Origin: Tetranychus cinnabarinus
Taxonomy: Eukaryota > Arthropoda > Arachnida > Trombidiformes > Tetranychidae
NCBI GenBank assembly: GCA_022266195.1
Contig: WHVY01000002.1
Coordinates: 139,001-203,000, forward strand
Length of the DNA: 64,000 nt
Direction of reading: 5' to 3'
Shown here: piece after piece, positions 10,789 to 19,797 of the stretch
How positions within the stretch are numbered: position 1 is the stretch's first letter
How the letters are laid out: every line of letters begins with the position of its first letter
The notes under the pieces: model-generated
Told to the model about the DNA's origin: nothing
Seen by the model: the letters and a program-made list of their open reading frames with translations, nothing else
Databases searched by the model: none
Made by a program: the position numbers and the translations under genes

Positions 10789-11185
10789 TTTAGCTTTTTT
10801 ATCTGGGAATAGAGAATTTGATTGAATATAATAATTTGATGAAATTATGTAGAAGAAGATGAGATGATCTTGTAGATGAAGATGTAGATGAAAATGAAGA
10901 TGATGATGATGATAAATTGATATAATAAAATGCTGATACAATTCACAATTCGATTTTATCAAAGAAAAAGCTAAAAATTTAATGGTTTTTGTTGAGACGC
11001 TTTGGCAGTTATTTTGTAAACACTTTTAAATATTGAAAAGATATTTGATTTATGAAAATTAATTGTTGTAATAAGATCACAGGGCACTAATCAACCAAGA
11101 TATTATAAAATAAAGAACTAATAATCTAAATTCCTGAGATAAAAATAGAAAACACTGAGAAAGAAGAAGAAGAGAACTGAACGCG

Positions 11186-13657
11186 TCAAAAATTTAAAAG
11201 GAATGGTTCGATAATATGGTCTTTGGCGTATTTATGAGAAAACTCTGTGCTTTTCACCATTAAGCATTTTTTGGTTTTCGAAAAAAGCTGACATAATATA
11301 AGACCTTTAGATTTTGTTCTTGGGTTATTTATCTCATATATATGAGGTAAATTGATGATAAACGTTCCAGTGAAGCCTTTAAAGTTGATTTTGAATGGTG
11401 CTGCATGAACTTTATCGCAAAGACCGTAGATATTAGTTCCTATCCGAATGATGAATTTGATCACAAGAAAATCGTCATTTTCCGATTTTATCACAGAGTC
11501 ACATCTAATCCGCTTTTTCGAGTATTTTATAGTTGAAAATCTTTTCCCGTCCATTGAAACAGTTTTATATAATGTGAATTCTGGAACCTCATTTCCAAAT
11601 AAAGCCATGATTTGCTGTTGAACTTCTGCTATATCTTCAGGTGACTCTTTAGCTTTCAATGAAATAACTTTTTCGGTTATTCTATCTAAGAAATATGAAT
11701 TGAAACCAAAATCTCTTTTCTCTTTTTCTTGAAGAGGCCAATCTGCTATTGAGTTCAATATTTCTTGATATTTGAAATCGTTGATAAATATCCGAACCAG
11801 TGATGGAGCGATGTTAGAAGATCTTCTCACTTTTTCTTTTAATATCCCCATGTAATTTTCCAAGGCATAAGATGATATATTCTTGTTCGGTCCATGATTA
11901 CGAACAGAATCTGGAAGATGAGAAAGTATATGCAAATTATACGTCATGAAGTTAGATCCGTATATTTTTGCAACTCCATGTTGGAATTCATAGATCAAAT
12001 TTCTGAGTTCATCCAATGCTTCCCGTTTTATGGGACCACAATGAGCTAACTGGAAAATTCTGATGAAACACATGAAATGATTGATCACATTTTGTTTGAG
12101 TAAGCCTTTGATTATTGTAGGTAAATAATAAACGAGGAAGGAATCGTATTCTGAGCTCTTCCAATATTTGATTTGCTCAAAATCTCTCGGAGATCTTGTA
12201 AATTCTGAGGGAACAGATATACCAATTATTCTAGCTGAGAGTAAACGTCTGAATGAACTTCTGTCTATATCTCGATCAAAGATATTCATCACTGTCTCGC
12301 CAAACCATCCTCTTAGTATAAGTGTACGCAAAATACCGAGAACCAAACAGTGCATATGCTCAACAATGACTCCATCAACAATGTTGAAACTTTTTAGATC
12401 CAGTAATGGTGAACCTCCAATAATTCCTTGAAATCTATGAATTTGATCAATATCGGCCTCAAGATCATCAATTTGATTCATACGCTCAAAGTTAATGAAA
12501 TCTTCGTGGAGTCTTCTCAATTCACAGATCTCACGGAAATTTTTAATTGAAAAATGTCGTGATCTTCTTGAATTTGTGGATGCACAGATCAAACACCAAT
12601 CACACCCATATGTGTGATTGTACTGTCTGACACCTCTGAGATAGGCTCTCATTGGAGCATCAGCCACTAACGCGATCAAATGAAATGTTGCCTTTTGTAA
12701 TATATTAGATCTATTTGTCCATACAATTGGCTCTTCTTCAAGAACTTTTAACTCGGCGCAAATTGGTCCGAGATAACTTTCCAATTGAGGTTTGATTTTA
12801 CCAACAAACAGACCGCAAAGAAAAAAATGTTTTCGTCTGAATTCAGGTTTTAATTCGTTGATTGAGATGAAAATTGGAAATATTTTAACGCTTGAGCTAT
12901 TTCCAGCCTGTACCTCATCCGAATGCATTGTGAGAGTTAATTTCTTTTCACATGATGAGATCTCGTGTTGAGTTTCTTTGAACTTTCTTTTTGCCTCGGC
13001 ATTCGAAATATCATCGATGTAATCATCAACAAATAGCTCGGATGATATCCATTGTGAATCAGGAATTGAGGGCAGATGACTTTCAAGCTGACCGCGAATT
13101 TCAATATGTAAAAAGTACTTGTCATTTTGCATTTCAGCTTTCACTTCACGGTTTTCACAGATATAAGAACCATAATATCTTGGCTCTCCGAAAAATGGAC
13201 CATGGCTGTGTTTATTATCACATATTAGATAAACACCAATCTTGTTTTTCCTAGCTCGTTTGTCCCATAAATATCTAACACTTGAGAAAGTGATAGGGTC
13301 CCTTGAAAATCTAAGATTTAGATTGTTGAATAAATTTACCACCATTTCTGCCGCTGAAAGGCTGAGACCAACTTTGCTGAGAATTGCGGAGATTACCACT
13401 TCACAATAAGTCTTTTTATCAATAATTTCACTTTGATTATCATTGTTGTCTTCTTCAAATAAAACGTCGGAATCTGAAGCGATAGATAAATCGGTATTCG
13501 AAGAATAAACAGAAGGCAATGGGATAGAATCACTTGAAGAAGCATTATCTGAGAAATCGGGTAAATCGTCGAGATATGCCGATTGTTGATTTAAGTGTTC
13601 ATTTCTTTTATGACGATATGAACTTCTTGAAAAACTCGGATTCGTTTTAAAATCCAT
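11186..13657 (-). CDS. Tnp2/CACTA-like DDE transposase
   Basis: 823 residues from the ATG at 13657, with one uninterrupted exon. The N-terminal ~80 residues are Ser/Asp-rich and disordered-looking. The core matches the large animal 'transposase domain' family related to plant Tnp2 (CMC superfamily). Around residue 247 is LTMHSDEVQAG (first acidic residue), then FPIFISINELKPEFRR. VADAPMRAYLRG holds the second Asp near 333 and is followed by the YGCDWC cysteine pair. VEHMHCLVLGIL lies near 432, FTRSPRDFEQIKYWKSSE near 490, and LENYMGILKEKVRR near 600 holds the catalytic Glu. So D247/D333/E600 is my candidate triad. Odd: this family usually has an Asp before the MH (DxMH type), but here it is Glu; the first motif reads DEV rather than DGV. 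Expected role: cutting at the terminal inverted repeats in the nucleus. The family call is sure; the residue numbers are by eye. Confidence 0.9.
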   Translation of the reverse strand: MDFKTNPSFSRSSYRHKRNEHLNQQSAYLDDLPDFSDNASSSDSIPLPSVYSSNTDLSIASDSDVLFEEDNNDNQSEIIDKKTYCEVVISAILSKVGLSLSAAEMVVNLFNNLNLRFSRDPITFSSVRYLWDKRARKNKIGVYLICDNKHSHGPFFGEPRYYGSYICENREVKAEMQNDKYFLHIEIRGQLESHLPSIPDSQWISSELFVDDYIDDISNAEAKRKFKETQHEISSCEKKLTLTMHSDEVQAGNSSSVKIFPIFISINELKPEFRRKHFFLCGLFVGKIKPQLESYLGPICAELKVLEEEPIVWTNRSNILQKATFHLIALVADAPMRAYLRGVRQYNHTYGCDWCLICASTNSRRSRHFSIKNFREICELRRLHEDFINFERMNQIDDLEADIDQIHRFQGIIGGSPLLDLKSFNIVDGVIVEHMHCLVLGILRTLILRGWFGETVMNIFDRDIDRSSFRRLLSARIIGISVPSEFTRSPRDFEQIKYWKSSEYDSFLVYYLPTIIKGLLKQNVINHFMCFIRIFQLAHCGPIKREALDELRNLIYEFQHGVAKIYGSNFMTYNLHILSHLPDSVRNHGPNKNISSYALENYMGILKEKVRRSSNIAPSLVRIFINDFKYQEILNSIADWPLQEKEKRDFGFNSYFLDRITEKVISLKAKESPEDIAEVQQQIMALFGNEVPEFTLYKTVSMDGKRFSTIKYSKKRIRCDSVIKSENDDFLVIKFIIRIGTNIYGLCDKVHAAPFKINFKGFTGTFIINLPHIYEINNPRTKSKGLILCQLFSKTKKCLMVKSTEFSHKYAKDHIIEPFLLNF

Positions 13658-14038
13658 GGAATAAAACAATTAAATTGAACTGAATATTAAATTGAAATTG
13701 AATATTGAATTTAAACAATTAAAACCACGTGTTTCTATGCAAAAGGGTTGCCATTAACAACAAACACGTGTTTTTTAAAGAGAAAATAGAATTTAAAATT
13801 TTTTCTATTCTCTAAATATGTTCCTATGGATACAAAGCTTGATAAGCTACTTATCTTATCGGCGGAAAGAGTTCGCTTTTAAATTTTTATCTAATTAGGA
13901 AATTAAACATTTTATCATCTTTTAAGTTTCACAAATTAGTTCATTTGTGCGTTTTAAATCATTTTGTGACAAATTTTACTAGATTTACCATCTCTAGAGC
14001 TAAAATTTTGTGAAAATTCAGTTCTTTTTTTGTGTTTT
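13658..14038. promoter_or_regulatory. divergent promoter of transposase and accessory gene A
   Basis: 381 bp separate two start codons facing apart. It contains two CACGTG E-boxes (13726-13731 and 13765-13770), each followed by TTT. An imperfect palindrome at 13780-13815 has arms close to AGAGAAAATAGAA, mirrored as TTCTATTCTCT. Shared control of both transcripts, perhaps with autoregulation by an element-encoded DNA-binding protein, is inferred. Confidence 0.55.
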
Positions 14039-16797
14039 ATGGACATTTGTTCGCGACGAAAAGTCTACAATTTTAAAATTTCTAAGTGTTCTAAAAGGCG
14101 GTCAAATTCCCGATATATACTCAATCAACCGACAATTGTTGGCTCATATTGTGCTCTAAAGATGAGCGAAAAAATGATCATCGCCCTTTTTCTTGTAAAA
14201 GAAAGAAATGGGAAAGAATCAACCATTCCTGTTGGATTTTCGGTCGATTCAAACCTGATTCCAGTTGATCTCAAGCCTTTTGAGATTCATTTTGACAATT
14301 ATGTGAAAATTGAAGTGCGTGGCTATCAGCCAGTAACAGCCATGATAGTTGTTGTCGGAGGTAAGATCTAATACAATCTGTTTTAGCATAAAATATTCTT
14401 TTCTAATATCTTATTTGTTATTTCTCATTTTGTTGTCCAGAGGATTCGCAAGATCTACTCGCTGGTTATAAGACCTTTGTCAGTAAAGGAAAGACCCACA
14501 AGCCACCGAATCTTCAAACAAAGGTCTCACATTGGATGCCTCTTTCGAATCTGGTTGATCTTAAAAAGAGTAGAGAGTTCGCAGTTAAACCAATGGCCAA
14601 AAAAGATTTCGATGCTTTTATCAAACATGTTGAGAATTTGCAAAAACCAGTCGCTATCAGCTGCACTCCAGAGATAGTGAATTTAGATGATAATTCAAAT
14701 CCAGCTTCAACATCTACAAAGAGTTCTAATTTAGAAGAAAATGATACAAATAAGGCCTTGAAAGATCTAATTTGTTCAACCAAAGAAAAAATAAAAAAGC
14801 TCAAGGAAGTGACCGAAGTTTTGGTTCTGACTCAAGAACAGAAAAATTATTTTCATGAAATTGCTTCTATTCAAGAGAATTTGATAAACATTTTTCTAAC
14901 ATTGAAACCAATGAAAAATACTGGCCATTCAACTGCTGTGATTCCTAAAAAAGAATCGAATTCATCTATGGCAGATCTTCGTATTATACCTGAGATAGAT
15001 GAAACCAAAGAACAATCCAAAGGAGTAACATTTGTCGAAGGTCTTCTCCCTGTCAAGACCACCAAATACAAAAAATTTTGTAAAAGTTTGCCAAAGATAA
15101 TCAACGATCGAGAGCCTAATGCAGTTATTACAAATTTCGTAAAATTTTGTTTTCCCAACCACTGGCTAACTGGAGTTACCGTAGCTGGAAAAGGTAACAA
15201 TAAATCTCTTTTGAGTTTATGGGCGTACAGTTCTCCACTCAACGATCCTGTTTCTGGTACATATGATGAATCGCTTGGAAAAGCAAGATTTGACGCTCTC
15301 ATAGGTAATTTTCTCTTTTATTATTATATATTAGATATTTAATCCTATCCTCAAATTTATTTCTTATTCATATGTTCTATTTCAGACCACACTATGAGGA
15401 AATGTGGACGCAAGTCCTATGACTCGTACACTGTTGGCTTTCTTAATAACCAAGTTGGTAAAACTATGTATTACCAAAGAACAAGGATAAGTGTTAAAAA
15501 GAGTCAAGGTTCATCGCGCTCAACAAAAGATACGACAACAGAAAGTGAAGATATTGAAGAAGATGATCCAGATTACGGTCAAATTTATGACGAAGAAGAT
15601 GAAGACGATGAAGATGATGACGAAGAGAGTGATGAAGATGACGAGTCGGAGACAACTCAAGATTGGGAAGAGAATCAGGATAAGTCAAGCAAATCAGCAA
15701 GTTCAAAGGTAAAAGAACATGTTGATACAATGGAGTTGGATGAAGATAAAAGATTTGATTGGGGCGGTGGCTTTTCGCAAAAGGTAACTAGTAAGGTTGA
15801 CAAACAAGCTCAAAGATCTGCGAAAAGACCTGAAAAAGAACCAGAGAAAAAGAAAGATAAAGAAGATGAGAAAAGCGAATCGGAAGATCTCCAAGAAAAA
15901 CAGTCAGGTCAAAATGAAGATGAAAGATCTGAGAAAGACATGTCAACAAAGCCTGACCAGAAACCTGATAGTGATGATTTAGTGGAAGTTGATGATCCTC
16001 AAAAATCTGAGACAGTACCAAAGAAAATTGTACCAAAAGATACTGGTGGTGGATTAGGTGAAGAAAAACAGTCAGGTCAAAATGAAGCTGGAAGATCTAA
16101 GAAAGAGAGATCTCCTGCGAAAGTTAACTCTAAAACCCCTGTTCAGAAAGATAATGGTGAGGATTTATTTGATGACGATGAAGATGAATTTTTAGATTCT
16201 ATGTACACAATGGAACAAGAATTATCTGGCCATGGACCGCTTTTTGGTGATGAGACCTTAGAAGACAGAAATCCCATTACATCAACTCCTGCTAAGATAT
16301 CAGCTGCGATACCAGCTGTCGGTATTACTCCAATTCAATATAAATTGAATATTTCTCACTCAACTAATAAATCAGAACCTGATTTAAATGAAATCGAAAA
16401 AGGCAAATCTTCAACCTCTGATTCTGGAATCAGTCTGTCAGATGGATCTGTGAACATTCAGCAGCAAGCGAATCAACCTCAGACTGCTATCAAAGAAGCT
16501 GAAATCACTTCAAAAGAAACTTCTGATAAAAAAGATATTGACCAGGGTACAAAAAGAAAACATTCTGATACCACAGAAATTGGATCAAATAAAATTCAGA
16601 AAAATGAAGAGAATAATTCTGATGTTGCACCAACTACGGTTAACAAGCCAGAGACTTCAGTAAAGGCCTCAACATCTTCAGCATCATCTGTTCAAGTCAC
16701 TGCTTCAATTGCACCCGAATTTCTGGCTCTGCTCAGTAACCCTGATAATCAAAAGTTTTTATCAACTATTTTGGCTCAAATGACTAAAAAAAATTAG
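14039..16797 (+). CDS. transposon accessory protein A, acidic, with BEN-like region
   Basis: The exons are 14039-14360, 14441-15304 and 15386-16797, with GT-AG introns both in phase 1, giving 865 residues. An alternative start at 14162 would give 824. Residues 40-105 are a compact hydrophobic domain (MIIALFLVKE...AMIVVVGG). A charged, probably coiled-coil part follows near 210-265. Residues about 310-405 hold FVKFCFPNHWLTGVTV...GKARFDALIDHTMRKCG, which resembles a BEN DNA-binding fold. The rest is disordered, with an Asp/Glu-rich run near 445-475, two copies of EKQSGQNE, and a C-terminal helix (FLALLSNPDNQKFLSTIL). It is a paralog of accessory protein B. The BEN assignment is by pattern only. 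A nuclear DNA-binding partner of the transposase is inferred. Confidence 0.75.
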
Positions 16798-17200
16798 AAC
16801 CCAACTTTTTTTTAAACTTATGCTCAATGACGGTAAACAAAATTTTACTTTGAAATCAAATTAGAATGATCGAGAATAAATTGCAAAATCATATTTTTGC
16901 AATTCATTCTCATCATTGAAAAAATTTACTAATCAAATTTCCCAATAATTTTTGAAAATAACCAATTACTAGATCTACTTTCTACTTCAATCTCTTTTCT
17001 AACCAATTGAAAACATTTCAACTCAATACCTATCTTTAATCCAATCAATTTTCTACTCACATATCTGTTTTGAATCCTTTTTCTGTTTTTTTACAATAAA
17101 AAGTCTTGAGCTCAAAAGTAATAATCATTAAGTTCTATTAAGTTGTTCTTAGTTCTTGTTTCTAATTTTTGTGAAAACATCAAGTGTATTATCTATCATA
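16798..17200 (+). promoter_or_regulatory. gap between accessory genes A and B
   Basis: It carries the AATAAA of gene A at 16875-16880, then pyrimidine-rich DNA leading to gene B. No TATA box stands out. Nothing else was recognised. Confidence 0.4.
16875..16880 (+). terminator. poly(A) signal AATAAA of accessory gene A
   Basis: It lies 78 bases after the stop codon of gene A and before gene B begins, consistent with separate transcripts. Confidence 0.55.
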
Positions 17201-19119
17201 ATGATCAACCGTTTTTCTAAACCACACGTTGCAAATAATGGATCAAAATCAAAGCAACCTTTAACACCAGTCGAGCTGAAAATTTATGGTAAATCTAGCA
17301 AAAGTAAAGTAAGTTCTATGAAATCAAATCCTTTATCCAAATCTGTTGAGAACTCTGTTGAAGGTCTCAAAAATTGTGCGTCAACTTCTGGAACTGTGAT
17401 CAGCCAAATAACGGGAGAAAAAAAGACCAGTGATCTTTCTCAAACGGAAAGATCTGTAAATCTGACACAACCACTCAAGAATGGATTGATTTTTGCGATA
17501 GTTTTGCCATATCTTCTGGACAAAGAAAAGAATGAAATTAAACAGCCAATTCTGATAAAATTGAAAGAATCTGATTTAGAAGAATTTGGATTTGAGTTAC
17601 CTTTTTCCAGCTATTTAGATAGTAAAATGAATTGTTTCAAACTAAAAATTGGACCGTTTTATTTTTCTGCTCAAATTATTGCCACTGGTGGTAAGTTTAC
17701 AGTTTATTCAATTATCTCGAATGATCTATTTATATTTTGATATTTTTTTATTCAGATTCACCTTTAAATTTGAGAGTATGTTTACAAGAAAATATATCTT
17801 CTAACTTTGAATGGAAAGATCTTCCCAAAATGAAACGCTTATCAAGTGGTGTCACAACACTTCAACATTGTCCACTCGAATCTGAAAATGATATCCCACC
17901 CAAACGTGTTTTGTCTACACAAGAAATTGAGAAACTATTTTCAAGCAACGTTCAAGTGAAGGGATCTAATGATGTGAATGAAGGTCAAGAGGAAAACGAC
18001 GAAGTTCAAGATTCAAGATCATTTGATTCGGATAGAATCAAAGAATCGGGTGACTTGAGTACAGATGAGATCAGTGAAGAAAGTTCGCCTCCGAAAGAGA
18101 TGGGAGAGTCAAGCAAGATCAAAGATCAAAGCAATAACAAGAAAAGCAAAGAAATAGAGAAAGAAAAAAGTAAAAATAGAAAAAGAAAGAATGATTCAAG
18201 CTCAATTGACAAATCAGCAATGGAAGTTGCTATGGATAGCATTAATGAGCAAGTGGATGATCTTATAAAGCGTAAGAAAGGTCTCTCTGAATATGACACT
18301 GTTGGCTCATTTCTTATTTCAATTATCAATGTATTAAACGATGTGCGGCAGTATATTGACTTGAAAAATCAATATGCTTCTGAAATATCTAATTGTGTGC
18401 CTGAAAAAGATCTCACATATAAGATCAGTCAAAAGGTAATTATTGAGAATCTATCTAGCTTTCTTTAGCAAAAAACTAATCGTCTTTTTTCAAACCAACA
18501 GAATCAGATTTACCTGGAAGGCACAATCAGATTAGATCTTGATCTTTATAATGAAGCCATCAGGAATTCCACTCCATCAAAGGCTCCATCATTTGCATAT
18601 CAAATGATAAAGATAGCGTTTCCTCCCGAATATTATGAAAAAGTAACGTTGGGAAAAAAGGTTATCAATAAAAAAGAGATGGAAAGATACTTGAACGTTG
18701 ATCCAAATTGTGAGAAAACAAAATATCCCCTTTCTTTTATCTGGGGTTTTGAAAAACCATACAGTTCTAGAATGCAAGGAACATTCGATTATCAATTAGG
18801 CCAGCAAAGGTTACGTGCATTTATAAGTGAGTAAAACGCCAACCAATGTAGCCACACTTTCTAACTCAAAGATATCTTTTCTTATTTTTTAGATCACATT
18901 TTCAGAAAAGCAAAGATCTTTCAATATTCGGCAGCAGCCGAATATAGCGTTAGATCAAGAATAATCAAAGAGCTTTGTTCTAAGAACACAAATATGATAA
19001 AGGAAGGATCAAAGAATAGAGAAAATGAAGGTGACGCCGAAGATAGTGAAGATCAGAGTTCCAATGTCTCGGATGATCATTTACCTAATTCCTGGGATAT
19101 TGATGCTTTTGAAAGCTGA
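17201..19119 (+). CDS. transposon accessory protein B, BEN-like paralog of A
   Basis: The exons are 17201-17690, 17756-18435, 18502-18826 and 18893-19119, with introns in phases 1, 0 and 1, giving 573 residues. The first ATG in frame is used; codons upstream lack an ATG. After a Ser/Lys-rich start, residues ~95-163 repeat the compact hydrophobic domain of protein A, ending ATG|D where A has VGG|E. The middle is disordered, with a basic NLS-like run (KEKSKNRKRKND). Residues ~391-510 look BEN-like: IYLEGTIRLDLDLYNE, FAYQMIKIAFPPEYY, then LGQQRLRAFINHIFRK. The last matches LGKARFDALIDHTMRK of protein A, and the intron falls at the same phase-1 spot. The tail is acidic. It is likely nuclear and DNA-binding. 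The similarity between A and B is clear; function is inferred. Confidence 0.75.
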
Positions 19120-19155
19120 TCAATTCATTATTCTAAGAAATCGTGTATATTAGTT

Positions 19156-19161
19156 AATAAA
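19156..19161 (+). terminator. poly(A) signal AATAAA of accessory gene B
   Basis: It lies 37 bases after the stop codon of gene B, a normal spacing. Confidence 0.6.
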
Positions 19162-19164
19162 ATA

Positions 19165-19460
19165 ACTTTGAAATTGGATCTATTATATTCTTGGTTATTC
19201 TTCATTCTTATAAATAATAACTCGTGTATATCAGATGTTATAATTGCAGAAGATTCTAACATCTGTGACATAAGATAAACCTTTATCTTATATCTATTAT
19301 ATTCTCGGTTATAACATCTGTGAAATAAGATAAACCTTTATCTTATATCCATTATATTCTTGATTATTCCTTATTCTTATGAATAATAACTCGTGTTTAT
19401 TAGATATAATAATTGAAGAAGATTATAACATCTGTGACATAAGATCAACCTTTATCTCAG
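19165..19460. repeat. degenerate tandem array inside the right end of the transposon
   Basis: About three copies of a core containing TAACATCTGTGACATAAG, then ATAAACCTTTATCTTATA and TCTATTATATTCT. The outer copies also share AATAATAACTCGTGT. The segment TAAGATAAACCTTTATCTTA is itself nearly palindromic. This is the kind of repeated subterminal DNA that CACTA-like elements use for transposase binding, though it sits about 340 bp from the end. Confidence 0.7.
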
Positions 19461-19779
19461 AACCTAAATGTTTCAATATATCAAAATCTTATACCCTAAT
19501 GAATGGAATTAAGATCAAAGATTATCCTACATATCGCGTTTTCTTTGGTATGTGAAAAATTAAGTTCTGAGACAAAAATAGTTGTCCTTTGCTTGAGAAC
19601 TTGAATTTTGATTCAAAATTTACTCAAAATTTATTCAAAATCGCTTAAAAAAAACTTGTCAAAACGAATCAATTTTGACTCAATAGCTCTCTAAATTGAG
19701 TCAAAATCATTCAAAAAATTTTGATTCAACATTTACTCATTTGGCAGAGAAGGCTCATTTTCTGAGTCGTCATTGAATC

Positions 19780-19797
19780 AAATATGTTGATTGGGTA
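19780..19797 (-). repeat. right terminal inverted repeat of the transposon
   Basis: AAATATGTTGATTGGGTA is the exact reverse complement of the left end. The host flank to the right is CTCTTTTATC. The outermost TA on each side may be the duplicated target. Confidence 0.9.

Larger units (their letters stand above)
10135..19797. mobile_element. 9.66-kb Tnp2/CACTA-like (CMC-type) DNA transposon, apparently complete
   Basis: Both ends carry the same 18-bp terminal inverted repeat, TACCCAATCAACATATTT. If the outermost TA is the target duplication, the repeat proper starts CCCAATC. Subterminal DNA on both sides repeats GAGTCAAAAT and GAGTCGT-type words, the sort of clustered motifs that CACTA-like transposases bind. 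Inside are four genes: a small basic protein (minus), an 823-residue transposase (minus) and, divergent from it, two intron-containing paralogous accessory genes (plus). All frames are open and splice phases agree, so the copy may be autonomous and young. Placement in the CMC group rests on the transposase; the 2-bp TA duplication is inferred from flanks only. Confidence 0.85.
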
